From: Nostoc paludosum FACHB-159
GTDB taxonomy: Bacteria > Cyanobacteriota > Cyanobacteriia > Cyanobacteriales > Nostocaceae
Direction: 5' to 3'
Assembly (NCBI RefSeq): GCF_014698835.1
Contig: NZ_JACJTU010000038.1
Span: forward strand, 1-64,000
Length of the DNA stretch: 64,000 bases
Shown here: positions 51,668-61,706 of the stretch, one piece after another
How the letters are laid out: every line of letters starts with the position of its first letter
How positions within the stretch are numbered: the first letter of the stretch is position 1
Position numbers and translations under genes: made by a program
The notes under the pieces: generated by a model
What the model was told of the DNA's origin: nothing
Database searches by the model: none
The model's input: only the letters and a program-made list of their open reading frames with translations

Positions 51668-51846
51668 ATATTTCAATCGCGTAATGGGTTTATAACAAAT
51701 AAACCATCCAATCTTGTCAGGCGAAAATCTTACTTCCTTTTGGATTTTGCTGATAAATTTTATACTAATTTCAAAAGCGATCGCCGTATATGGATTCACT
51801 AAATCCAGGTTACGAAGGCTTTTTCAATCTAAAATTAAAAATTTTA

Positions 51847-52419
51847 CTACGAAGATTTTTTGCCATCTGTAACCATTTGTGAGAGAATATATGCTGCAAA
51901 ATCTAGCAACTGATCCAGCAAAAAACCAATAATACCAATGTAAAGTATTGCCTCGATTATGGAATCGATGTTACCAGCTTTATAACTATCCCAGAGAAGA
52001 AAGCCAAGTCCTTTTGGCCCTGTCAACATTTCTATGGCAATCACTGTAAACCAGGCTACCCAAATCCCAACTTTCAGAGCATGAAATATATGAAATATAG
52101 CTACTCGAAAGTTCTTATTTTGTCTATGAAAATGTCGCAGGCCTATTGCAGTATTAATGATGACTGTCCAGAGAGTTGCAAAAAAAATTACGACAATAGC
52201 AGCAGCTTCACTTTCTCTAAATACTAATAAAGTAATCGGTAGTAAAGCTATAGGGGGAATACTATGTGGTATCTGAAATATCCGCCTGAATAGCTGATAA
52301 ACCATGCTATTCATACCGATGAAATATCCGATGAAACTACCTAATACAGCGGCTGGAATGTAACCAACAAATAATCGTTGCAGGCTAGCTAAAAATTCTA
52401 AAAACATGTTATTTTCCAT
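51847..52419 (-). CDS. Orphan ABC transporter permease (NrtB/SsuC-like, BPD_transp_1)
   Basis: A 190-residue integral membrane protein with about five transmembrane segments. It matches the core of nitrate/sulfonate/taurine-type permeases, including PAAVLGSFIGYFIGMN and the EAA-like loop (SIPPIALLPITLLVFRESEAAAIVVIFFATLWTVIINTAIGLRH). Family members usually have about 250-280 residues, so the N-terminal segment is missing or absent. No ATPase or binding protein gene lies beside it, so it either borrows partners or is a remnant. A second ATG five codons in is equally possible. Confidence 0.78.
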   Translation of the reverse strand: MENNMFLEFLASLQRLFVGYIPAAVLGSFIGYFIGMNSMVYQLFRRIFQIPHSIPPIALLPITLLVFRESEAAAIVVIFFATLWTVIINTAIGLRHFHRQNKNFRVAIFHIFHALKVGIWVAWFTVIAIEMLTGPKGLGFLLWDSYKAGNIDSIIEAILYIGIIGFLLDQLLDFAAYILSQMVTDGKKSS

Positions 52420-52896
52420 GCCTCAGTTCTCATTGAGAACATGTAGGAAATACTGGGATAACAGCACAAAGCAGCATGTCTGGCAAATCATTTACGGATG
52501 CTATAAAACAGTGATTTTAATTGCACTTACTCTTTTTTAACTACAAAAGTTCCTATATCTTTTCCTCCTTAGCGGTTACTCAAACAAGTTTAGGTATTCT
52601 GACAATGAGATAGGAGTAGTACAAAGAAAAGGTAAAACTTGGCTTTCCTAGAATTTATCATCAAAATAAATCCTGATTAGTAAATTCAATACAATTTCTA
52701 TAATTGACTTGCTTGTCAACAAAGAGATCCCCGACTTCTTAGAGAAGGCAGGGATCTGTGATTTTTATAAATTGAATCAGATTAATTATAGTTAAACTTG
52801 TGAGGGGCAATACAGATAATCAATAAAATAAGAAATATGAAGGATGAAATGATAAATAGTATTTAACTTTCATCCTTAATGCTCTGTAGTTTGGGA
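52420..52896. other. Intergenic region with a GATCCCC hairpin
   Basis: About 480 bp. AGATCCC (52725-52731) pairs with GGGATCT (52751-52757), with an inner CTTC/GAAG stem, followed by a T-rich tract; this resembles a dispersed Nostoc hairpin. The rest is A/T-rich. No gene seen. Confidence 0.5.
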
Positions 52897-53472
52897 TTAT
52901 TTTCCCATATTCCGCTTCATTTGCTCTAATTCGTCTTGTGTTTCCCAACGGCGGAACTTTTCTTCTAAGTCGTCAAAACTACTAGAATCGCTGGTGGTTT
53001 GATTCCACCAGCCATTAGTTTCTAAGCGTTGCTGGGTTTGGGCTTTGGCGCGGGCTGTTTGTGCTTCGGCGGCTTTGGCTTGCACCTCTTGTCGTCGCTG
53101 CTGAATTTTCCGGAGTAATTCTTGAGATTGGTTAATGCGTTCTTTCAGCCCTTGCATCTGTCCCCAGCGCTGATTTCCTTCTCGTAACAAGGCTGCTTCT
53201 CGTTCGCTTGCCGCAGTTACTAAATCTTGTCTACCAGCGTCTTTGGCTTTTTGAACGCGGATGTGCCAACGCTGGATTTCTTGAGCTGTAGCCAGAATAT
53301 CATCTTGCGATCGCTTCTCTTGTAATTGTAAATCTGCAATCAGCTTTAATGTATCTTCCTCTTGCTCGCGGAGCTGTTCTAACAGCGCCTCTAACTCCAA
53401 ATGTGGATTGTTACGCAAGAATTCTTCTAAACGGTTTTCTAGAAACCGACTCAAATCATCAAATAAACCCAC
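52897..53472 (-). CDS. TIGR04376 family coiled-coil protein
   Basis: A 191-residue, almost wholly helical, highly charged protein beginning MGLFDDLSRFLENRLEEFLRNNPHLELEALLEQLREQEEDT, the pattern of the cyanobacterial TIGR04376 family. Coiled coil covers about 20-160; a short polar tail with WGNQ-like and DDLEEKFRRWE segments ends it. It is reminiscent of PspA/IM30 in build but shorter, and its function is unknown. GTG start at 53472 with GGAG about 9 nt upstream. Confidence 0.8.
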   Translation of the reverse strand: MGLFDDLSRFLENRLEEFLRNNPHLELEALLEQLREQEEDTLKLIADLQLQEKRSQDDILATAQEIQRWHIRVQKAKDAGRQDLVTAASEREAALLREGNQRWGQMQGLKERINQSQELLRKIQQRRQEVQAKAAEAQTARAKAQTQQRLETNGWWNQTTSDSSSFDDLEEKFRRWETQDELEQMKRNMGK

Positions 53473-53659
53473 TACCAGAACTCCAGAGTTCGCGTGTGTG
53501 ACTATTTTATTGTAGTAATTATTATCGCAGCCCGAATGTAAATTTTAATAGTTTGCTTTATCAAGTAATTGAAATTGCTGATAAAAAAGTTAAACTCCAG
53601 GTAAACGCACTAATTTTATGTCAAAAAAAGCACATTTTTGATTATTTGGTATAACTAAC

Positions 53660-55162
53660 TTAAACTTTAGCAGTTACGGCAATTTCTTTTAAGTTAATAC
53701 TAGAGTTATTTAGACCTTTGATAGCTTTTTTTGATGAGCCATGAGAAATTGTATTTAACTTTTCTTTCCAAATAAGTTTATTGTTACTAATATCTAAACC
53801 AGTATTTGATTCTTCAATAATTCTCTTGATAAAGTTAGTAAATTTACTATTATATTTTTTCCATTTTTCATCAAAATCTGGGATGTTATTTCTCAAAATT
53901 TGATGAATTTGAGACATGGAAATGCCTGCTTTTTGAAGTTGACTAGCTTGCTGGCTATTTTGCTGCAATTCCTGTAAAATTTTATTAGTTTTGACAAATA
54001 TTTCATCATTGAATAAATTATCTTCAGTTACTTCAGTAACTTGAATATCTTCTATTTTAACTTGGGGAGCAGGTATAGGTATAAAGCGATCGCAAACCGA
54101 TTTAAGGACACGATTCATTTGTCCTTCGTAAGCACATCCAATTACAGACTTTCCATATTCATGGAGTTTTTTAGCTAAAGCAGCAAACGCACCATCCCCT
54201 GATACAATAACGAAAACTTCCAATGTAGGGCGACTCTGAGCTAATTCCATGACATCAATTGCCAGTTGCATATCTGCTGCATTGCGTTTATGACTGTAAT
54301 CAAAAATTTGGACTGCTTCAATTCCCAGTTCTTGAATCTGATTCTTGAGTAGCCTTAAACGCGAATCACTCCAGTCAGCATAAGCACATTGGATAGCAAT
54401 TTTATTCACCATACCAACTTTTTCTACATCAGTTTGAATTTGTTTTAAAGAAAAATTTAAATTAGGCTCGTTTCTGCCCATTGTTAAATTTTCAATATCA
54501 TAAAAAATAGCTGTATTGAACTTCTCAATTTTCGGTAAATCATTCGCCGTGTTAGTAAACTCCTCTAAACGAATCTGGCGCTGTTTTAAATCATGAAGTT
54601 CAGTTATTAAAGATGTTGAATCCGAACTAATTGCTTGCTGTTTGAAGTGCCTAATTATTGTGTTTAAATCTTTAAATTGTAAATTGGCTTGTTGTAATTC
54701 TTGCTGTAATTGCTCAGTTACTATCTTAATTTGAGTCTGAGTTTGAACAGTCTGCTGCTGGAGTTCACCAAGAGTTTTGGAAAGGGTATGTTGGCGTTGC
54801 TGATAAGCAGTTATCAAAGCTTGCTGGACGATATTAGATTCTTTAGGAAATTTTTCGCGGTTGTAAATTTGTAAAACAGTTTCATAACCAGCGATCGCAA
54901 TTTCTAAATTAATCGCAGGATTGCCTTGTTCAAAACTTTGAATCGTTGTACTCAGTTTGACAATAACTCTAGCTATATTAATAGCATTGGCAGGTTCTTT
55001 AGCAAAGCGATCGCTTACCCATTTTCGCAACATTAAAGCCAAATTATCATTCAGTTTACTTAAGTTATCTTGCAAAATCGGATATAACTCCTGATTTTGA
55101 TATGTTGCTTTTAATAAACTAATCAAGAAAGTTTGCTCGTTGTTAGCAGCTTCATTTGGCAT
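53660..55162 (-). CDS. NYN domain protein with coiled coil and OST-HTH-like C-terminus
   Basis: A 500-residue protein. Residues 1-125 are helical, about 130-205 form a coiled coil rich in Gln, the NYN/PIN-like domain spans about 213-365, and residues 385-465 resemble an OST-HTH/LOTUS winged helix (AGISMSQIHQILRNNIPDFDEKWKKYN). Acidic residues D222 (AIFYDIENL), D297 and D323 (IVSGDGAF) are present, but the second aspartate of the usual SGDxD motif is A325. The NYN plus LOTUS pairing is known from RNA-binding or RNA-degrading proteins, so an RNA role is likely. Confidence 0.82.
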   Translation of the reverse strand: MPNEAANNEQTFLISLLKATYQNQELYPILQDNLSKLNDNLALMLRKWVSDRFAKEPANAINIARVIVKLSTTIQSFEQGNPAINLEIAIAGYETVLQIYNREKFPKESNIVQQALITAYQQRQHTLSKTLGELQQQTVQTQTQIKIVTEQLQQELQQANLQFKDLNTIIRHFKQQAISSDSTSLITELHDLKQRQIRLEEFTNTANDLPKIEKFNTAIFYDIENLTMGRNEPNLNFSLKQIQTDVEKVGMVNKIAIQCAYADWSDSRLRLLKNQIQELGIEAVQIFDYSHKRNAADMQLAIDVMELAQSRPTLEVFVIVSGDGAFAALAKKLHEYGKSVIGCAYEGQMNRVLKSVCDRFIPIPAPQVKIEDIQVTEVTEDNLFNDEIFVKTNKILQELQQNSQQASQLQKAGISMSQIHQILRNNIPDFDEKWKKYNSKFTNFIKRIIEESNTGLDISNNKLIWKEKLNTISHGSSKKAIKGLNNSSINLKEIAVTAKV

Positions 55163-55316
55163 ACCTAAATCCCTGACAATACACCTTTTGGTTTAGTATT
55201 CCCAAATTTGTGTAGTATCTAACAGAAGAATTCAGGAGCCACAATTCAAAACCTTCTTAATCAAGAGGAAGAAGATTTTATTATATAAATTATGATTTTT
55301 AATACCTAACTCTTGT

Positions 55317-55340
55317 AGAAACGCGATTCATCGCGTCTCC
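55317..55340. repeat. Palindromic ACGCGAT repeat, intergenic copy
   Basis: ACGCGAT (55321-55327) pairs with ATCGCGT (55330-55336) and flanking GTAGA/TCTCC partly pair. It is a degenerate copy of the palindrome inside the GAF kinase gene at 36164-36199 and lies 16 bp after the VanY-type gene end on the minus strand. Confidence 0.6.
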
Positions 55341-55356
55341 TAGCTTTTAACAGGAC

Positions 55357-56238
55357 TTAAAGTGGGGTCAACCAATAACTAATACCCCGAACAAGTTTAT
55401 TTTTCAAACCAAACAAAGGTAATTTGTCTTCAGATAAACCTATATAAGTCCAATGTGGGACATCGTTTTCTACAGTTTGAAACCAGCCATTTTCATTTAG
55501 CGCTTTTCTCTGTTGTTGACTGGATACGCGTAAATCAATCGCTAATCCCCAGAGATGTTGTGAAGTTCCGGGGGGTGCAACTACACCGAGAATTTTTGTT
55601 TCTTTTCCTTGTTGAACTCTTGCCAAAGTTTGATTATTTGCATATTTATGCCAAAATCTTAAATTCGTGTTGAAAGTGCGAGTACAATCTCCAGAACCAT
55701 AACCAGATTTAAGTGGAATGTTTTCTAGCTTTCGTGCTTTATTCAAAGCATCTGCCGCTGATTTTTGTAAATAACAATCTTTAGTTCCATCAACATGACC
55801 CATTGTTAAAGTATTCTGGAAATCTTGGGTTTCTTTTTCATTAGCAAAAATTTCTTTTGGTGGTAATTTAATTCCTATATCTTGATTGACAAAAACTGAG
55901 CCGTATGTACGTAGCAAAGTATATTCATAAGTATTTGGCTGGGGAATTGTCGATAAATTTTTGGCGATCGCTGCTAAAAAACGCTGTTGCTCGTTTAATT
56001 TTTGGTCGGGAATAAATGGTTGTGGGGATAAATCTTTTGAAGTATCTGTGCAGGATACTAAATCAGTGGTTAAACATGCGTTTAATGGTTGGGCAGTTTT
56101 ACCCAAACTATGATGGCTAATCTCATGACTAGCTACTAGCACGAAAATCATCGAAATTACTATAGTGATAAAAGTTGCAATTTTGACAATTTTCTTATTG
56201 AAATACTTTTTGTTCGCGATAGCTTTCATTTTTAACAT
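55357..56238 (-). CDS. D-alanyl-D-alanine carboxypeptidase, VanY family (peptidase M15B)
   Basis: A 293-residue exported peptidase. The membrane anchor or signal is at about 18-36 (KIATFITIVISMIFVLVAS). The zinc ligands are H228 and D235 in SQHLWGLAIDLR and H262 in VPHWTYIGL, and SGYGSGDCTRTF near 178 is the substrate-facing loop. It trims the terminal D-Ala of peptidoglycan stems in the periplasm. Four cysteines between 55 and 185 could form disulfides. It is divergent from mnmG. Confidence 0.88.
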   Translation of the reverse strand: MLKMKAIANKKYFNKKIVKIATFITIVISMIFVLVASHEISHHSLGKTAQPLNACLTTDLVSCTDTSKDLSPQPFIPDQKLNEQQRFLAAIAKNLSTIPQPNTYEYTLLRTYGSVFVNQDIGIKLPPKEIFANEKETQDFQNTLTMGHVDGTKDCYLQKSAADALNKARKLENIPLKSGYGSGDCTRTFNTNLRFWHKYANNQTLARVQQGKETKILGVVAPPGTSQHLWGLAIDLRVSSQQQRKALNENGWFQTVENDVPHWTYIGLSEDKLPLFGLKNKLVRGISYWLTPL

Positions 56239-56626
56239 TTACCTAAATATAATTAGAATTAATCTTCAGAAAGTTTTTGTGGCAATCAGGTATTTATTGG
56301 TTAAAAATTATGAGTTAATAACAATAATTTATCCCCAAATTATCTACACAGGTAAGGGCGCACAACTGTGCGCCCCCACTATATCTGTGTGTATCTGTCG
56401 CCATATCTCCAAGTTATCTATTTTGGCAAGATGTTTAATCTACATCACGGCAGAAATCAACTTGTGATTATCACTGACAAAATGAGAAATCTTTGTAAAA
56501 AATAGAAATTTCTTTGTTATTGAGTAATAGTAAATTTGATAACTTATTTATTAGTAAAGTTACATCCATGAAATCACTGGAAAGGTTAAAATTGGAGAGA
56601 ACTTTCAGCTTGCTGTTCCTGTAAGT
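56239..56626. other. Divergent region between the VanY-type gene and mnmG
   Basis: A 388-bp gap. GGGCGCAC (56356-56363) and GTGCGCCC (56368-56375) form a strong 8-bp hairpin with a 4-nt loop, a common dispersed palindrome type. The rest is A/T-rich and must hold both promoters. No gene seen. Confidence 0.5.
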
Positions 56627-58549
56627 ATGACCATGCACAACCTTGTTGAATTCCAAGACGCTTTTGATGTGATTGTCGTCGGTGCAGGTCACTCCGGTTG
56701 CGAAGCAGCTCTCGCCTCTGCCCGCCTCGGTTGTCGTACCTTGCTATTGACACTCAATTTGGATAAAATCGCTTGGCAACCTTGTAACCCAGCAGTGGGT
56801 GGGCCAGCGAAATCCCAGTTGACCCATGAGGTAGATGCACTGGGTGGGGAAATTGGCAAAATGGCAGACCGTACATACTTGCAAAAGCGCATCCTCAACT
56901 CTTCACGAGGGCCTGCTGTTTGGGCTTTACGCGCCCAAACTGACAAGCGCGAATATGCAGCGGTGATGAAAAATATTGTGGAAAACCAAGAAAACCTGAC
57001 CATCCGTGAAAGTATGGCAGTAGATTTGGTGTTGGGTGCTAACGATGAAGTCATCGGCGTGGAAACTTATTTTGGCGTGGCTTTCCAATGCAAAGCCGTC
57101 ATTTTGACAACTGGCACATTTTTGGGTGGGAAAATTTGGGTAGGTAATAAATCAATGCCAGCCGGACGAGCTGGTGAATTTGCGGCTGAGGGATTAACAC
57201 AAACGCTGAATCGCTTGGGATTTGAAACCGGCAGACTCAAAACCGGAACTCCAGCCAGGGTAGACAAGCGATCGGTGGATTACAGTAAAATGCAAATCCA
57301 GCCAGGGGATGAAGATGTGCGCTGGTTTAGCTTTGACCCTGATGTGTGGGTAGAACGCGAACAAATGCCTTGCTACATTACCCGTACAACCACTGAAACT
57401 CATCGTTTAATTCAGGAAAATTTACACCTATCGCCAGTTTATGGTGGTTGGGTGGAAGCCAAAGGGCCCCGTTATTGTCCCAGTATTGAAGATAAGATTG
57501 TTCGTTTTACTGATAAAGAAAGCCATCAAATCTTTATTGAACCCGAAGGACGAGATATACCCGAACTTTATATTCAAGGCTTTTCTACAGGGTTGCCAGA
57601 AAATCTGCAACTACAAATGTTGCGGAGTCTCCCAGGTTTGGAAAAATGCGTAATGCTACGTCCGGCTTATGCTGTGGAATATGACTATTTACCTGCAACT
57701 CAGTGTTATCCCACGCTGATGACTAAAAAGATAGCAGGGCTGTTTTGTGCTGGGCAGATTAATGGCACCACAGGCTATGAAGAAGCCGCAGCTCAAGGTC
57801 TTGTGGCAGGAATTAACGCAGCTCGGTTTGTGAATTCCCAGGAAATGATTGTTTTCCCCCGCGAACAAAGTTACATCGGGACGCTAATTGATGACTTGTG
57901 TACAAAAGACCTGCGGGAACCTTACCGAATGCTTACTAGTAGGTCAGAGTATCGGTTGATTTTGCGTTCTGACAATGCCGACCAACGCTTGACACCCTTG
58001 GGACGGGAAATTGGTTTAATTGACGATCGCCGTTGGAATTTATTTACCCAAAAACAAACCCAGATTACCACAGAAAAATCGCGGCTATCCAACACCCGCA
58101 TCAAAGAACATGATGAAATTGGTATAGCGATCGCATCTCATACTCAGCAAGCAATCAAAGGTTCAATTACCTTAAACGACTTACTCCGGCGTCCGGGATT
58201 CCATTACGTTGACCTCGATAGGTTCGGACTGGGAAACCCCGACCTCAACCGCGCCGAGAAAGAAGGTGCAGAAATAGACATTAAATATTCTGGATATCTT
58301 GCTAGGCAACAAAATCAGATCGACCAAATCGCCCGCCAAGCTCACCGCCAGTTACCTGCGGATTTGGATTACACAAAAATTGATACTCTTTCCAAAGAAG
58401 CGCGGGAAAAACTAGCTCACGTCAAACCGCTCACACTCGGTCAAGCTGCACGTATAGGTGGTGTCAATCCAGCCGATATTAACGCCTTGTTATTATATCT
58501 GGAATTGCGTAAAACAAAGAGCCAGCGAGAGTTTACAGCGTTAATTTAA
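56627..58549 (+). CDS. mnmG: tRNA uridine 5-carboxymethylaminomethyl modification enzyme MnmG (GidA)
   Basis: A 640-residue FAD enzyme that with MnmE installs cmnm5U at the wobble position of certain tRNAs. The FAD motif is G19-AG21-HSG24-[28 protein letters not shown] (about 53-76), [19 protein letters not shown] (about 162), [25 protein letters not shown] (about 370) and the C-terminal helical domain with GFHYVDL and [12 protein letters not shown] are all typical. Complete length. The ATG at 56627 or the one two codons later could be the start. Confidence 0.95.
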   Translation: MTMHNLVEFQDAFDVIVVGAGHSGCEAALASARLGCRTLLLTLNLDKIAWQPCNPAVGGPAKSQLTHEVDALGGEIGKMADRTYLQKRILNSSRGPAVWALRAQTDKREYAAVMKNIVENQENLTIRESMAVDLVLGANDEVIGVETYFGVAFQCKAVILTTGTFLGGKIWVGNKSMPAGRAGEFAAEGLTQTLNRLGFETGRLKTGTPARVDKRSVDYSKMQIQPGDEDVRWFSFDPDVWVEREQMPCYITRTTTETHRLIQENLHLSPVYGGWVEAKGPRYCPSIEDKIVRFTDKESHQIFIEPEGRDIPELYIQGFSTGLPENLQLQMLRSLPGLEKCVMLRPAYAVEYDYLPATQCYPTLMTKKIAGLFCAGQINGTTGYEEAAAQGLVAGINAARFVNSQEMIVFPREQSYIGTLIDDLCTKDLREPYRMLTSRSEYRLILRSDNADQRLTPLGREIGLIDDRRWNLFTQKQTQITTEKSRLSNTRIKEHDEIGIAIASHTQQAIKGSITLNDLLRRPGFHYVDLDRFGLGNPDLNRAEKEGAEIDIKYSGYLARQQNQIDQIARQAHRQLPADLDYTKIDTLSKEAREKLAHVKPLTLGQAARIGGVNPADINALLLYLELRKTKSQREFTALI

Positions 58550-58779
58550 CGAAAACTTCATAAAGGGCGAGTATAGTAGTAAAGAGCGAGATGGGTATGA
58601 TAGATGACATAAGTCTTAGTACTGCCCTCGTTAACAATCCCCAGATTGAAGTTGATTTTAATACCATCTCTCAATAACTCGTCTTCATCAGACGGGGCAT
58701 TGACTATTCGATGGATAAATCTTGATTAAAAGGCAGTAGGAGCGGCGTTTCCCTGTCCTAGCAACAACCCAAAACGTCT

Positions 58780-60156
58780 ATGTTACAACAAGCCACGACC
58801 CGTCTCATAGTTCCAGAACCATCAGAAGATTTAATCGCCAACGAACCTTGGTCGATAGAAAACTATGCTGATGGCTTAATGGATGAACTCTTTGCGGATA
58901 TCGACTACATTCTCGATGCTAGTGGTAATCTGGCTTCTCAAACCTTTAGGCAAAGTAGTCAGAAAAAATCGAGCCAGTCTGTTGGCGGGGTTTCTCCCGA
59001 AGTTCACAGCAGCCCAAACCACCGTGACTTCTCTCCAGTTGTAGCAACTGGCATAGGGAACCCACTGCAAACAGTTACCATGCCGCAGGTTATCTCAGCA
59101 AACACAGCCAATAATTCGGCCCAGTCAGTTACTCAAGCTAACCACAAGCAATTGAGTACCGTTGTGTTTGAAACCGCCACCGTAAAACCAGTTACTAGAA
59201 AGCGCCACAAAAGCAGTTCTGCTTTGGGCAAACTGCTGATTGCCGGAACAACATTAGGCGTGGCGATCGCCAGTGTGATTTACATGGTACAGTCTGGCGT
59301 TGTCCATCTTTTAAATACCAAATTGCCCGAATCAGCTCTTGTACTGCCACAGCAACAGTCAGAAGTATCGGCAAAGCCAGAAATTGAGGCAGAGTTAGTT
59401 GACTACATGCTCAGCGCTCTATCAGTTATAGATAAGCAAGGTGTAAAAAATCATCAAAACTACGTCAGACCTGGATTTTACAGCCAAACCAGTGCTAGCC
59501 AAATAGCTGCTGCCAACCAGTTACCAAGTAATAATCTACCACCACTGCCACCTTTAGCAGCTAACAACACATCACCAATTCCTAACCGTGGCAACGTTGT
59601 CGAACGCATTTACGTGCGTAACCCAATCCGCTACGCTCTCCCAGCGATTCCTGGTAGTCCCACACTTTTGCCACAAGTTGCCACAGCATTGCAGGGTTCT
59701 CAACCTAATGTTGTGAAAACTGCCTTGAATACTGTGCGACAAGCTGCTAAACCCGCCACTGTCAACATGTTAGCTGCGGCTGTACGCCCAGACATGAAAG
59801 GTGTGGCTACAAAAACTGCACCCATAACCGTGCGCCAAACACCCAACCCCCTACCAGCATTACCAGTTGTACCATTGCGTGCAGCACTCGCACCAGAAGC
59901 AGAACCAACTATCACCCAGCATCAAGTGTATTTGCCAACTGCGATGGCAGAGACTCCGAGTAGTACATTGGAAGGATTGCTAGAGTTAGGCAATAAATCT
60001 GCTGCTTTGTTTAAAATTGATGGCGTGACTCGCCGCATCAATATGGGTGAAACCATTGGTTCTAGTGGTTGGACACTTGTAGATGTTAGTAATGGCGAAG
60101 CAGTCATTCGGCGTAACGGCGAAGTGCGATCGATTTACGCAGGGCAGAAATTGTAA
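58780..60156 (+). CDS. Membrane protein with PilP/GspC-like C-terminal domain
   Basis: A 458-residue protein. Residues 1-150 are polar and cytoplasmic, with an acidic N-terminus; a transmembrane segment lies at about 152-172 (LLIAGTTLGVAIASVIYMV). A long Pro/Ala/Gln/Asn-rich stretch covers about 180-400. The last 55 residues (SAALFKIDGVTRRINMGETIGSSGWTLVDVSNGEAVIRRNGEVRSIYAGQ) resemble the beta domain of PilP and GspC, which links inner and outer membrane parts of type IV pilus or type II secretion machines. The role is inferred from build; no pilus genes adjoin. Confidence 0.7.
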   Translation: MLQQATTRLIVPEPSEDLIANEPWSIENYADGLMDELFADIDYILDASGNLASQTFRQSSQKKSSQSVGGVSPEVHSSPNHRDFSPVVATGIGNPLQTVTMPQVISANTANNSAQSVTQANHKQLSTVVFETATVKPVTRKRHKSSSALGKLLIAGTTLGVAIASVIYMVQSGVVHLLNTKLPESALVLPQQQSEVSAKPEIEAELVDYMLSALSVIDKQGVKNHQNYVRPGFYSQTSASQIAAANQLPSNNLPPLPPLAANNTSPIPNRGNVVERIYVRNPIRYALPAIPGSPTLLPQVATALQGSQPNVVKTALNTVRQAAKPATVNMLAAAVRPDMKGVATKTAPITVRQTPNPLPALPVVPLRAALAPEAEPTITQHQVYLPTAMAETPSSTLEGLLELGNKSAALFKIDGVTRRINMGETIGSSGWTLVDVSNGEAVIRRNGEVRSIYAGQKL

Positions 60157-60941
60157 GGATTTACAAAAAATATAGCAGGTAATAGGCAACAGGCAAGAGG
60201 CAAAAAAAGTCTTTTGCTGTCTGTGTTTTACCAATGGTTTATGTCCTAACCTAGCTGGCAACTGCTATATCTACTAAAAATTTTTAGTCTACTGAAGTAG
60301 ACTTTAGCTGTTAGCTTTGAAGTTTAATTCAAGGGATGTGACTAACAAACAAAATGCTTTAATCTTCTGTAGTCTTAATGATATCATGTTTACTTAATCA
60401 CTTATCAAAAAACTCTCCGCGTCCCTGCATCCCAACATCAGATCTCATGATAAGTGTTAAACCAGACACCAGATCGCAATCTAAAATCCCAAATTTTACA
60501 GCACAGAATTAGCTTCTCAGTGGTGGATAAATTTCAAAATGAATATACTGAGTTGAATCACCTTCGCTCCTGATAGACTAGATGCTGTAGGTTGTTGAGT
60601 TTCTTTATCGTCATTTTATCAAAAGGGACAACAAGTTTAATGGCGATCGCTAGAGTTTGATCCTCTCTCCCAGAAAAGGCGGTAGCCTGGGGCAAGCCGC
60701 TGGGCGTCTACGTAAAAAAAATTAAATGCATCTTCATACAGAATTAATATAAGTATCCAGCCAAGATTTAGAAAAAATTCGTTATCAAAAGGCATCAGTA
60801 AAACCCATTCCTTCCAGGGATGGGATGAAAGACGCCTTTTTATTTAGAATCGTTAGCTGTTGACTGATGACTGTTAACCGTTAACAGCCATCAGTCAACA
60901 ATCAACGTGAAATTCACACCCTTGTAGCGGTTGAGTTGGCA
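60157..60941. other. Long intergenic region with repeat debris and a terminator-like structure
   Basis: About 785 bp with no credible protein gene. It contains AATAGGCAACAGGC-type heptamers near 60180-60202, a G/C-rich patch at 60640-60712 (TGGCGATCGCTAGAGTTTGATCC, then a GCCTGGGGCAAGCCGCTGGGC block) and the hairpin at 60787-60846. GACTGTTAACCGTTAACAGCCATCAGTCAA near 60868-60900 includes a GTTAAC palindrome. Confidence 0.45.
60787..60846 (+). terminator. Two-level hairpin with T-run, no obvious gene in front
   Basis: The outer stem AAAAGGC (60787-60793) pairs with GCCTTTT (60834-60840), running into TTTTTATTT. The inner stem CCCATTCC (60804-60811) pairs with GGGATGGG (60817-60824), one G.T pair. 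It has terminator form on the plus strand, but the nearest plus-strand gene ends 630 bp earlier. It could end a small RNA starting in the 60300-60780 region, or be a subterminal hairpin of a decayed IS200/IS605-type element. Confidence 0.45.
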
Positions 60942-61706
60942 TTAATCTTTTTCTATCACTTTGCTATGTCCAGCAAAAACAAAATGTTCATCTCGATTTC
61001 CTTTAGTTTTATCCGGCCACTTAACCCAATAATGATTTTCCTCAAACCGGACATCTAAAACTGGGTAATCCCCTGGCTCGATATCAATTAAAGATTCTTT
61101 TGGAAGGTCTGAAGCCTGTTCTGTAGAAGGCTTCAAAACAGTTTTTGTGGTAATTTCCAAAACATATTTCTTATCAGATTTATGTTCTTCGTCAGTTGAC
61201 TCACCAATTAATCCATCTTTAATCGCTTCCGCCATTTTTTCAGCATCAAAGCGATCCATATCTGTTGTAGAATCACAAAAGCAGCATTCAATTAAAATAG
61301 CTGGCATTTGTGTATTCTTCAGAACAAAGAAACCTGCGTTTTTAACTCCTCTACTATTAAAACCAAGTTTAACAATCTCTTTGAGAACTGATTGAGCAAT
61401 ACCTTTTGATGCATTACTAATGGCAAAAATTTCTGTGCCATTAGCTGTACCGTTGAATTTATTGAAGTGAATCGAAACAAAAACATTAACGTTATTAGTA
61501 TTTGCCTTATTAGTTCGTTGTCTGAGAGAATCCGTAACACTGCTAGCGCTGGTAGCAGTGCAATCAATAGCAGTATGACCTGCTGCTTTGAGCTTTTGAA
61601 TTAAATGTGTACCAACTGCTTTAGTTAAAATATCTTCTTGTTTGATGCCTGTTGCTCCCGTATCGTGAGGAGGGCAATTGTGCCCCATATCAATACCAAA
61701 TTTCAT
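60942..61706 (-). CDS. N-acetylmuramoyl-L-alanine amidase (Amidase_3) without signal peptide
   Basis: A 254-residue zinc amidase that cleaves the bond between MurNAc and the stem peptide. Zinc ligands are H9 (MGHN), E24 (KQEDIL) and H80 (SIHFNKF), and the catalytic glutamate is E140 (ILIECCF). The catalytic domain is residues 1-168; the C-terminal 80 residues (KYVLEITTKTVLKPS ... GDYPVLDVRFEENHYWVKW) look like an SH3-like binding domain. There is no signal peptide: the domain begins at residue 2, with AAGGAG about 9 nt before the ATG. Export would need a holin-like or lytic route. Confidence 0.88.
   Translation of the reverse strand: MKFGIDMGHNCPPHDTGATGIKQEDILTKAVGTHLIQKLKAAGHTAIDCTATSASSVTDSLRQRTNKANTNNVNVFVSIHFNKFNGTANGTEIFAISNASKGIAQSVLKEIVKLGFNSRGVKNAGFFVLKNTQMPAILIECCFCDSTTDMDRFDAEKMAEAIKDGLIGESTDEEHKSDKKYVLEITTKTVLKPSTEQASDLPKESLIDIEPGDYPVLDVRFEENHYWVKWPDKTKGNRDEHFVFAGHSKVIEKD

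Noticed and set aside
60650-60670. AGAGTTTGATCCT, identical to the start of the universal 16S rRNA 5' motif
   Set aside because: The match ends after 13 bases and nothing after it resembles 16S rRNA.
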